64,000 nucleotides of DNA from Pseudoneurospora amorphoporcata (lineage: Eukaryota; Ascomycota; Sordariomycetes; Sordariales; Sordariaceae), in NCBI GenBank assembly GCA_033297205.1, contig MU859192.1, forward strand, positions 1 through 64,000, given 5' to 3'. The position numbers and the translations under genes are program-made. Every line of letters starts with the position of its first letter. Positions within the stretch are counted from its first letter, which is position 1. The notes beneath the pieces are model-generated. The model saw only the letters and a list, made by a program, of their open reading frames with translations, searched no databases and was not told where the DNA came from. Positions 34,901 through 45,515 of the stretch are shown piece by piece.

Positions 34901-37600
34901 AGAGGGTCAGTGATGAAGACGATGACTGCTTGTGCCGCTGCAGTCCGCGTTGTGCGACGTTTTTGCCCAAGTATTGACCAAGGTAAGAAGGCTGTTGTAG
35001 ACCGACATAGCGACTTTTAGCGATGCATATAGCGGGAAACCCAAGTCTCGGGATGGGGATGATCAGCCAAGCGGATATTGTTGGAGTTGAGGAGACCTTG
35101 TTTGTTGCGGGGATCCTTTACCCCAGGGTTTCACTGTTTCAGGGGCAAGGGCATGGGCATGTCTAGCCCAACCTAAGTCCCTGTTCCTGGCCAGAGAAAA
35201 GTCGGGGATGTTGGCTTGATTCTTTATCCTGGCGTTGTTGCTGTTTTGTTTTGGAAGCTGTGCTCCATTGCTATCGTAGCAGACGATCTCTGGAGGGGAA
35301 AAGAAAACTAGAGAGAAAAGTGATATTGACATGCACAATAGTGTGCCCCCCGGCGTTCAATATGAAGTGCAAACGGATCGCTCTTTCTTTTGGCCGTCGA
35401 TTGTGTCAAACACTGAAGCAGGTGATGGATCATTTGGGGGTGGTTCTGGGCTTGCTTCTGCTGCTGTGCAGAGGAGATACTGGACCCGACGCCATGCAGC
35501 CCTGACATTCCTGTGACCCGAGAGGCCATTCTCGCCGTTTCCATGTGGTTTGATGCCGTGAAGCATTAACCTCGAGTAGAGTTTGTCATAGCGGGCGACT
35601 GACGGCGTGCAGGATTTTAGAGGGACTGAGGGCGGGCGGTATCTCTGCGCCGGCAGGAGGCTGTCTTGTTGCCTGTTGGAAGGGGGTGGTTACAGTAGAG
35701 CTGTGGTGGTTTGAAGGGATGAGGGTTCCAATCATCAGATGCAAATGGTGGTTGACCACGTCGGCCGACCGGGGCTCGAAACCCAACTGCTGCCCAACAC
35801 GTCGCTTGCTTCCCACTTGGACCACTCTAGCGCCAACCAATGGGGGCCCACCAATCGCTAGACAGACATCCAAGTCGAGTGACCCCAGACAAGCCAGAGA
35901 GCTTTTTGCAAGAGGTAGAGAGCCGCTGACGTCCCTCTTCCCGGTTTCCTGGACATGGAAAAGCCGTCACGGTCCCATCACGGTTGGACAAGATGTGTGT
36001 GCACGATCCAGTACCAGACAAGCCAGTGAGCCAGGCAAACGACTCGATTGCAAGCTTCGGGCACCAGCCATCGTCAGGCCGGTGAGATGGTGGATGCCTC
36101 ACGAGCTGCAGAATCCTTCCATGGCTGTACCACGGGAAAGCCGCAACTGCAGGGAAAAAAAAAGAGATTTTCAGTTGGGCTGTTCGCTTTAGGATGAGGC
36201 GGACTTTGGCAGATCTCTTTGGGGCTTTGGAGCCCTGGACCCTGACTTTCAAGTTGTCTGTCTGCTTTTGAAGCTGTTCAGTGATTTGGCAATCGCTCTC
36301 TCATCGTCCGTCCATTGCAGAGTGGCAAGCTGCGGTCTGGATTGCTGCGACCCTTTTGATTGCTGTTGACCCGTTAATTCGACCTGCTCTCTCCGGCCTC
36401 CGGCCTTGTTGTCGCCAAACGGACACCCCGCCCCAACTCGCCATCCGATCGGCGTTGAACCAGAACACGGGATCCGCAGGAGAAGTCGCGTGTAGGTTTG
36501 CATCTTGGAGTGGTATTTTGCGTGGGACAGTATTCGTGGTAGGTAGGTGCGAGTGCAGTGACAAGAATGGTTACATGGGAGATGCTGGTTTCTAGCGCAG
36601 TGGAGCCTGTTGTTAGCCTTTCCCCGGGCCGCCGCCTAGCTTTCCTCCGTCTTGGACTTCTTGGAAGCAAATGAGCAAATCACCGAACGCATCACCGCAA
36701 ATTCAAAATGTCGCGATGCTGCGTTGACGAGGCCGATTGATTGATGAAGGGCCCCGTGATACATTTGCGGTCCGCCTGAGTCCGACAGATATTGCTGGTA
36801 ACGAACTGTACTCCCCCACGGCAATTAACCTTGTGTATCTTATTGCGTAGGGGCGCTTACAGAGAGTACAAAGAGGCCCGACTATACAAATTGTATCAGA
36901 ATTGCTGAAACTAAACAGAACCCGTGGTGTTGCGGAGCGGGCATCCCGGGGGGCTGACAGCCACCCGATTCGGCCACCGTGTCTCGCCGTGGCTTTCCCT
37001 CTTTATGCCCAATTCCAGCCATTCGATTTCTGGCACGGAAAAAGGCAGAGGAAAGGCAAGATGGGAAAAAAAACATCTGTGACGCGATTGCGCGGAAAGC
37101 TGAGTTGAACCGAGACAGAAACAGAAACTGAGCAAGGAGAAAAAAAAAGGACCTAATCAGTAGTTACATGGCACATGCACTTTTCCGATTCGGGAGCGGA
37201 ACGAAACGATGGCTAACCGGATTAGGCCGAGTCGATCGAATTCCGTTGCTTTTCCACTTGCAACGAGGAAAACATGGTGACAGAAGTGCAGTCATGCGAA
37301 AACTGCAAGAGCGGAAATCATCTGGGCGAGAACGCAACGAAAGAGGTCGGAAGGTCACACACACTCACCATTCGCTTCTTTCAGTTGTGACGCTTCAAGT
37401 TCTATTAGTGGTGCCCCTCCATCCCATACTCTCCTGCCCGCTTTCCGTGCTTCGGCCCAGACTGACCATGATCTTCAAGTCCCCGTTCCTTCCAATGCAG
37501 ACTCGTATGTACAAAGCATCGAGTGACTTCTATTTACTGTCTGCTACTGCCCACTACTGCAAACGCAACTGCAACTGCACTGCACCTTCCCTCGTACCTT
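28971..37600. other. Gene-poor region, about 8.6 kb
   Basis: Only short, overlapping reading frames without recognisable motifs are present; the longest, 171 codons at 33573-34088, is Cys/Arg-rich and has no family character. Visible structure is limited to a 29-bp tandem duplication (33375-33432), an A20 run (34204-34223), a GAGAC-type repeat near 33100-33130 and copies of the TAGGTAGG motif (32916, 36541). No tRNA or 5S rRNA gene is evident. The first few hundred bases must hold the 3' end of the cyclin transcript. Confidence 0.45.
33375..33432. repeat. Perfect tandem duplication of 29 bp
   Basis: Two identical copies of a 29-base unit (33375-33403 and 33404-33432) are followed by 11 bases of a third copy (aaatggattgg). 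Each unit contains the palindrome CTCGAG. No gene covers it. The lack of divergence suggests a recent slippage event. Confidence 0.9.
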
Positions 37601-38563
37601 AGTGTACTTCAGGTTTACTTGTAGACGTACCTACCTTACCTTGGCTAGAAATCCAATCCGGTTCCTTCTTTGGGCCACTTGCAAATTTCCACTTGCCGAC
37701 TGTCCTGTCTCCATTCTTTCCTCGGTCCGCTCACCGGGGCATTGCCAGGAGGAAAAAAAAGACAACAATAACAGAACAACACTCATAACAACCGTACCAC
37801 AGCCTCCCTCACTTGGCCCAGGACACTACCTTACCTAAAGTACACTACACTGCGCTGCAGTCCAACAGCCTAGAACCAGCACCCTAAACCACAGGCCGAT
37901 CCAGGGACACGTATCGGGGCCCGCTTCGCCGATTCCACTTCTCTGTTGCTCCCTCTTGCGTGCAGCACAAGTCCCAAGATTGACAGGGAAACCACCCTCT
38001 AGCTCTCCTCACCGAATACCAAAACGCGCCTTGGCCGATTTTCAGGTCTCCTCCATCCAGGTCCCCAGCGGCTAGACAGACTAGCTAGACGGGACAGACC
38101 CAAAGAGGCGGCGAAACACAACAACAAGCAATGCCCACTTGTAACTATACATACAAGTTCAGCTGAAGCCCGCCATCGACGAGGTCCCTTCCCATCCTGA
38201 ACTCTTGTTCCTCCTCAGTCAGTACTATCTTCGTAATAATACCTAATCTCTACCAACACACACTCGTTCTTTGCCACCGTCACAAACAAACCATTCTTAA
38301 TACCCAAACCGACCAAACACTCTTAATACACTCCCACCCACCCACACACACACACCCGGCCAGACCTGCCCAGTCATACATAACACACACCACCCTCGCT
38401 TGGAGCTCGGAACCTGACAACCGGAACATATTCATATACACCCGTCTGCACTCTGTTGCACACCCGAGCGAGTATCGGCCGTCATACAGAACACCCGCAG
38501 GCAAACAAAACACAAACACAAGACCGAATCCTCACATCACAACATCACAACATCATAGACACA
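37601..38563 (+). promoter_or_regulatory. C/A- and C/T-rich promoter and leader of the coiled-coil gene
   Basis: About 960 bases of strongly C-rich sequence poor in G on this strand, with CACACA and CCCACCC runs at 38330-38355, precede the start codon at 38564. Such tracts are typical of promoters and long leaders in Neurospora-like fungi. The frame of the gene is open 36 codons upstream of the chosen ATG. Confidence 0.4.
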
Positions 38564-41500
38564 ATGGGAGATCGATCTCCATACCCACAGCGACCTAGGC
38601 CAGGTGGAGGACCGGGGCATATGAGGGGCTTCTCTGTCTCGGACGACAGACTCAGCAATGTCAGCAGCACCACCGGAAGCACTACTAGTACCGCCAGCAC
38701 CGCTACTCCTGCCAACAGAACCTCGAACTGGCCTCTCCAGCTCACAAACAGACGAGGACCTCCTCAAAACGGTCAACCAAAGTCTATCCTCCGAAGGGGT
38801 GGCCGGCCACCACCAACACAGGGTCGTGCTCGACGAAATTCGGACTCATCCTTGGCCTCGTCCAACATCCCCGAAGTAGGAAGCGGTTCTGAGACGGGCG
38901 GATCGGATGTCGGTAGCTCTGTTCTCTCAGCTGGCCCCATGATGATGAACGGCATGGTCATGAATGGCCAGCCCATGACGACTAGCCTACAACAGAAGCG
39001 CCTCTCCATGCCTTCCCGGATACCCTCTCCTTCTCCGTCGCGGATACCCTCTCCTCGCATGCCATCACCCGCTTCCCGCATACCCTCGCCTAACCCTCAT
39101 ATGGCTCTTCAAAGAGCCCCTTCAAGGGGAACTCCAATGCCCACCCAGATTCATCTGGCCCCTGGAATGCCTGGGCGGCCTCCCCTCCCACACCACGCAA
39201 CCACTGGTTCGATTGGCCTCCCACGCAGGGTGCTCAGAGCCAAGATTCCTGTAATCAACCTCCCCGAAGAACGTCGTGGCACCCTTAACCTACGCCCCTC
39301 CCGCGTGCCAACCCCTCCTCAAGGCCCTCACGATGGTCCCTACGGCCCTCCTCCTCCTCCTAGTGGTGTGCGCACTGTTTCTGCGCCACGCTATGTCCTT
39401 GACAACAGACCTCACGACTACCACGATCAGGATACCGAAACCGAGTCTGTCTCGGAATCCTCGATGCACTCCAACAGCACCAGCACTCTGGCCACTACAG
39501 TCGACTCGAGGCTCTCGCTTTCGGACTGCGCCAGTGATGCGACACCAACAAGCATCTTCAGATCCTCCTCAAAGTCCAACAAGTCAACCCAATCTACCGT
39601 CCGGTTTACCCGGAGCACCACCGGTTCCGATTCTGATGATGACACCAGCGTTGCTAGCTCAAACCTTGCATCCCGCAATGCACAGCTTCGCGTGCCGCAA
39701 CGATCGCCCGGCCCCTCACCGCGGACCTCCCTGGTGGTGGCCCGAACAAACAGTGAGCCTGTGCCGTCTGTTAAGATTAGGGTTCACCACCGAAGCTCTA
39801 GCCAGGAAGAGTTGAGGCAACAGCAGTCTCTGGAGACAAACCTTCGTCGCAGGATCGCCAACCTTGAAATCGAGGCCAGGGAGCTGCGTACCGGCCAAAG
39901 CGAGCTGATCAGCAAGGAGCGCGAGCAAAAGGAATTCGAGCAGCAGCTTCTTGACAAGATCGATGCCCTCGAGACTGAAGCCAGAGGTCTGCGTGAGAAC
40001 CAAGACAAGCTTTTGGATGAGAAGTATGCCAAGGCTTGGTACCAGAAGAACAAGGAGGATAACCTTCTGGGCAAGATGAACCAGCTGGAGGAGGAGAACA
40101 AGAAGCTGCGCACTAGCCACCACAACCTGAAGTCACAGCTGACTGACAAGGAGGCCGATGCGATTGATCTGCGTGACAATCTGCGCAAACTCAGAGAGCA
40201 GCTTGAGGAGACTACCGCCGAGGTGGCGGAACTTCATGAGAACCAGGCTGCCCTGGAAGATGATGTCGAGGCACTAGAAAATGAAAGGGACGACGCTTAC
40301 GAAGAGGTGGAGGCAGAAAGACACACGATCGGCGAACTTCAATACAACCTCGAAATGCAAGGCCGCAGGATAGCCGAGCTGGAGCAACATCTGAACGCCA
40401 CACGTGGTGAATTGAACGCTACGCGTGCGCAGAAGGCTGAGATGCAAGCTGAGCTGCAAGGCAAGCTCGACAACGAAACCAGAACCGCCGCCGAGTACAA
40501 GACTACCTGTGCGGCAACCAGCGCCATGCTCAACGAAGTCCAGAAAGAAAAGGATGATCTCGAGGAGACTAGCAAAACACTCAAGGCTACCGTCACCCGT
40601 CTTGAGGAAGATGTCAAGTCCCTGCAGGGAGATCGGTCCGAGCATGAGGCTCGTCTCATGCAGCAAATCTCGACTATGAGGATCACGAACAACGCACTCG
40701 AAGAGCAACGTGATCTGAGAGATAAGGAGATCGAAAACTTGAACACCAGCCTCAACGAGTTCAGGATCACCAAGGAATTACTTCTTAGCGAGGTCACCAC
40801 TCTCAAAAACGAGAACCACGTTGCCGAAGAGGACAAGCAGAAGCTCGCCCTGGCGGCAGAGAGGGCAGAGATGGAGCTTAGACAGCGAATTGGCGAGCTG
40901 GAGAAGGAAAAGGCGGAACTGGAGGAGGCCAAGGCCGCAGTGGAAGCAGCTCGAGCTGACCTGGAGAGCAAGCTCACCACAGCCGAGGCTAGGTCCACCG
41001 CTCTCGCCACGCGTATTGATGAGCTCGAGATCTCCAGTGCCGGTCTGAGTAACAAGGTCGGCACGTTGGAGGGTGAGATTGCCGTGCTCAGAGCTGAAGG
41101 TGTCAACCTCCGCATGCAGATCGAGGGTCTCGAATCTGACAAGGCCGGCCTGAGAAAGCAGATCGACGACTTGGAGGCCGATAGGATGAATGGACAGGCA
41201 CTTCTCAGCACCCTCAACACCGACCTGGCGGGAGCACAGACTGCCAACGTGTCGATTGCCACTCAAAAGCTCAACGCCGAGCAAGAGTTGGCGAGAATGC
41301 GCGAGTCTCTTGAGGCAGCAAAGGGCAACATGATGACGCTTTCTGGTCTCAACGCCGCTCTCCAGTCCGAGGCAGACAAGGTTCCAGCTCTGCAAAGTGC
41401 CAAGGCTGAGCTTGAGTACCAAGTTGCCAATCTCAGCGTCACCAAGGTCGAGCTGGAGTCCAAGGTCACTGAGCTGGAGGCCAAGATTGCCGAATTTGAA

Positions 41501-42178
41501 GTTCGTGTCGCGACACTTCAAAGCGATGCGGACAAGGTTCCCGCCTTATCTGGCGAGAGGGACGCAGTCCGTGAAGTGGTTTCTGAACTTCAAGACAAGG
41601 TGTCCAGGCTGGAAGCGAAACTTAACAAGGCACAGGCCGATGCCGACCAACTCCCTGCCATCATGGCAAACAGGGAGCAGCTTGTGAAGCGGGTGAGGGA
41701 GCTTCAGGACAAGGTTATCCGGCTCCAAGACGAACTCAACTCGGATCCCGACGTGACCACGGCCGAGCTCAGGGCCGAGTTGGATGCCAAGGACCATGAG
41801 ATTGAGCGTCGTATGGAGGAGGCCGCTCAACTGAGAGACCAGAACAACCGTCTTTCTGCCCAGTTGGGCTCAGCTCGCGGCCAGCTCGAGGGTCTTCAGA
41901 CGTCACTGGTTGTCGCTCACCACCATCGCAAGTCTAGCCGTGAGAGCAGGTCTCGGGCGTCGTCGCGGGATAGGTACGAGGAAAAGTCGAGCAGCAGCAG
42001 GAGCAGGAGGAAGAAGGACAAGGATATGGTCGTCGTGCGGAACGCTAACGACAGAAGCGCCGTGTCAGTTTTACTTCATTATGCCGCCGGTATCTAAACG
42101 AACCTTGAGCTGACAACAGCCAGGGAATACAGAGACAGGAAGAAGCAGAAGGAGAAGAGGAAGTCGCTCTGGCTTTGA
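38564..42178 (+). CDS. Large coiled-coil protein with SxIP motifs, possible microtubule plus-end protein
   Basis: The main exon starts MGDRSPYPQRPRPGG (CACAATGG context). A second exon, 42124-42178, is predicted from a 60-nt intron (GTCAGT donor at 42064, GCTGAC branch, CAG acceptor), giving 1184 residues ending EYRDRKKQKEKRKSLWL. Without splicing the protein ends at 42097 in LLHYAAGI. Residues 1-400 are Ser/Pro/Arg-rich, basic and probably disordered, with three SRIP motifs at 151-154, 159-162 and 171-174. Residues of about 412-1115 form an almost unbroken coiled coil (ELxxxxxxL heptads). The tail has an SRSRASSRDR stretch and a Lys/Arg-rich end. SxIP motifs in a basic Ser/Pro-rich context are how many proteins bind EB1/Bim1 at growing microtubule ends, so a cytoskeletal or scaffold role is inferred. 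The myosin/tropomyosin-like look is only coiled-coil similarity. Confidence 0.88.
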
Positions 42179-43264
42179 GTGTTGGACAATTTTTGCCCCA
42201 CCACCGGCCATCGGTATTTCCGTTCTTTTCTTTTCCCCTCACACCATCTCCGACCATCATCTACAACCTGTGCCCTTGGCACATGTACAATCACTTCAAC
42301 CTTCCTTTTGTATGAGCTGTCCTTGTATGATATGAGAAAGCCTAAGGAGAGGTCATCACGTTGGATCAAAAAAAAGGAAAGAAGGACAAGGCAACGTCAT
42401 TTTGGCATACACGTGCATGGCATAGCATGGCATCTTGTATCGCGAAGCGCAGCATCATGTACTTGGTCTGCTTTGGATAGAAAGAAGGAGGGTTAGCGGC
42501 AAGCGCAGAGGAGGTTCTTATCATATTATTTTATGACGGTTAACGAAGGGATCATGGCCGGAGCAACTTGATTGGGTTGCTGTTATGAAACGCATTGGTC
42601 ATGTGTACAAGACGAGATGATTGTAGGATACCCAAGATACTGAAGCTAATGGAGGAGGATATAATGGGGACGTTGGATAATACTACAAGACTTTGGACTT
42701 GGACCTGTTCTGGGATGAGGTGATGGTGAACAATGAGCTGTTATGAACAGTGTGTGGCTATAAGCACAATCGGTTACAACGAACATCTCGATGTAGGTGG
42801 TCTATTCTTTGTCTGTCCACCCGCTTCCGGGAATATCTTGAATGGTATCCGATCTTGCTCCTTTGGGGCTGACCGCCCAAAGCTGCCATAGACCTTGCAC
42901 CACACGCTTTGTCCTTGAACTGCTAATGGTCTTTATGGATGGAGGTCTTGGATCTAGCCTGGCTTTCTTGTTGACAACATATTAATACCAGCTTACCGAT
43001 AGTAATTCCATCCATCTATCCATTTGACCCCGGCTGGCCGCAAGAACACACTGGCATACCTACCCGGTGTAGAGGAGTAGTGTCATTACTTTTTGGTCAA
43101 CCCAGAAACAACAGGTCACCACGTAACATCACCAAACCTCACCGATCAGATCTCAAGATACCCAACTGAGCCGACCCGTACCGAAAGCACCATAAATAAG
43201 CAACCATCCCTCGAGATCACCATCACCACCATCAACCAACCAACCAAACCAAACCAAACCAAAA
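42179..43264. promoter_or_regulatory. Intergenic region before the kinase gene
   Basis: The first part holds the 3' end of the coiled-coil gene. The last 120 bases are an A/C-rich leader with ACCAA/CAAAC repeats running up to the kinase start (AACCAAAAATGGGC). No other gene is visible in this 1.1 kb. Confidence 0.4.
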
Positions 43265-45515
43265 ATGGGCTTCCGCGACTTCCAACGCGAACAAACTGAT
43301 TATTTCGCCTACTTCCGCGCCGGCCACGCGTCCTCCTGGTCCAAGCGCAAACGCCGAGAGGCCATCCACAACCTCGAGTTCCCCCGTCGTCGGCCGACGC
43401 ACTGGCCCGGGTTCGGACCACCTCCGGCCCGTCCGGGCAGAAACACTTTTAAGGCACCGGCGCCGTATGCGAAAGCTCAAGAGGATGGAAAGCAGGAGAG
43501 CCCGAGCTCGGGGGTGCAGAGGCGGGCGAAACGGCTGGAACGGTTGCTGGCGCAGGAGGGGATGAGGTTTGAGAAGGTGCTTGGGTGGGGCGGGTTTGGG
43601 ATGGCCTGTTTGTTTAGTATGGCTGGTGGTGGTGGAGGAGGAGGAGGAGGAGGAGGAGGAGGACAACAGGAGAAGGTGGTGGTCAAGATTGAACTGGAGG
43701 CGAGGGGGACGTTGGAGATGGAGAGGAGGAATTATGAGGTTAGTCACTTGATTTTCTGCTTCATTTTTCTTTTTCTTGTTCGTAAGATTGGGTGGGGGCA
43801 ACTTGGGGGAGGGAGGGAGGCGGGAAGAATATGAGGGGAGGGAAGGAAGGGACTGGACTGGAGGTGTAACTTGAGTTGAGGGAAACCGAACCGACCGGAT
43901 CGAGAAGAAAACTGAAGAGGGAGGGAGGGACCTGAGGGAATGGTGATGAAGAGAACCCTGAGAGGACATCTGAAGGGAGATTTGAAGGGGTAAACAAAAG
44001 AGGATAAAGATGAAGTGGAGAGAGGATAAAAGGGATGTAGAGAGGATGAAAGAGACTTTCGGAAGCTCAAGTTCCGAAATGGACTTGGAAGCGAGGATGA
44101 AGGCAACTCGAGCAAGGACCGGTTAGAAAGTCGCAACCAGAACCCTATATATACTAACTCTCTTTTATCACAGTTGATGCGCAACGCCCACCACGTCCTC
44201 CACGTGTACAACCTCGCAGCCGAAGAAGCCATCGAAGAGAGCGACCTCGCAGCGGGCGGTCTCTTCCTCGAGTTCATGGAGCGCGGCACCCTAGAGAAAT
44301 GGATCGTCAAGATGGCCAAAGAGCGAAAAACGTTCGGCGACAGGGCGCTATGGAACATGTTCGACTGCCTCGCTCGCGGCCTCGTCGCTTTGGCTTATCC
44401 CGGAAAAGATTGGAAGGTTGAAGAGTCGGCCATGGTTTGCCAAGAAAGTCCCTCGGATCCGATGGTGCATTTTGATATTGATCCTACTAATAGTGAGTTC
44501 TGATACATGATGCAAAGCATGAGTGAGAGGAGGCTACTGACTGACTGACTGCAACACAGTTTTGGTGGGAGGCTTTGGCACTTTTGGCCTACGTGTTCAC
44601 GGTAATGTACCGATACACAAGGTAGGTCACTGGTTCAGAGAGGATGGAATTCAACAAGATTCAAGGTCATGATTCATCACCTGACTATGGCTACAAACAG
44701 GTTGGCGATTTGGGTTTGGGAGAAATCTACAACTCCCGCGTACGACGTGATACACAAAAAGTGTGGTATGCCCGACAGTCCGGCAAGCCTTATCTGTACA
44801 CACCTGAACAGTTTACCGAAGAATGGGACTGGCACGCCGGGGCACCGGCCGCTGATGGGGCACCGACGGCGGGTAACTATCGAGATCCCATGAACCTTTG
44901 GCAGATGGGCTGGGTAAGTAAGCCTTTGACCCGACACTTGGACACTTGTCGCTCCAAGCTAACTCGGACCGTTGTTAGATCATGTATGCCTTAATCACCC
45001 TGTGTTGGCCTAATGAGAAAAGGGAACCGTTTGTATGGACTAGCCAGGTTTTCGACCGAAGCGTCAGAGATGCCACGTACGGGGGCGATCTGTTGTACTC
45101 TGGGCGCTACGACGACACGGATCAAGACTTGAGGAAACTGGTTGCGCAGTGCTTGTACCACTCTCCCATGTCGCGACCGACGCTCAAGGAGCTTGAGATT
45201 GCTATCAAGACCAAGCTGAGGTCCACCAGCTTGGACAAGACGGAGGAAGAAACGAGAGCGTGGGCTAGGCGGTTTTACGGAGAGCCGGAAAGGCGACCAC
45301 GGCCGGCAGCGGCCCCGGGTCCTGCCCGAGAGCGTTGGAATATGGGTGCTCAACCTCCGATCCGGTTCGGCGGGGCGGCGAGGGCTCGGTTCGGGAAGGT
45401 GTTTTCGAACGAGAGTGTCTTGGACCTGCAGAGGCTACAAAAACGGAGGGCAGATGAGGACCACCGGCCGGTGATTCGACGACAGCCACAGCCTCGTAGG
45501 TTCTGGAGGGAGTAA
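43265..45515 (+). CDS. Divergent protein kinase with poly-Gly insertion
   Basis: Five exons (43265-43738, 44174-44492, 44560-44621, 44701-44913, 44979-45515) give 534 residues; all introns are GT-AG and the phases agree. Kinase motifs in order: Gly loop GWGGFG (107-112); VVVKIE with Lys141; a catalytic loop HFDIDPTNIL instead of HRDxKxxN, keeping the Asp and Asn; a metal-binding VGDLGLG instead of DFG, keeping the Asp; an activation segment ending YTPEQF in place of APE; and a C-lobe end CLYHSPMSRPTLKEL. The key Lys and both Asp are present, so activity is possible. It resembles a fungal-specific group of divergent Ser/Thr kinase-like proteins. A run of 13 Gly (121-133), coded by GGA/GGT repeats, separates the Gly loop from Lys141, about 20 residues further apart than usual. 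The N-terminal 90 residues and the Arg/Pro-rich tail have no recognised domain. Confidence 0.83.
43739..44173 (+). other. Unusually long intron of the kinase gene, purine-rich
   Basis: This intron is 435 bases, against 60-80 for the other three in the gene. Between about 43800 and 44100 the plus strand is dominated by G and A (GGGAGGGAGG, GAGAGGATAAA and similar). It starts GTTAGT and ends TATCACAG. The purine tract leaves a long reading frame on the opposite strand (43232-43969), which is only a consequence of composition. Confidence 0.65.

Noticed and set aside
40339..41262. 307-codon minus-strand frame, Ser/Ala/Leu-rich
   Set aside because: It is the antisense of the coiled-coil gene; biased codon use there removes stops on the other strand.
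43232..43969. 245-codon minus-strand frame, Pro/Ser-rich
   Set aside because: It lies opposite exon 1 and the purine-rich intron of the kinase; the frame exists because of the strand bias. The kinase motifs on plus are decisive.
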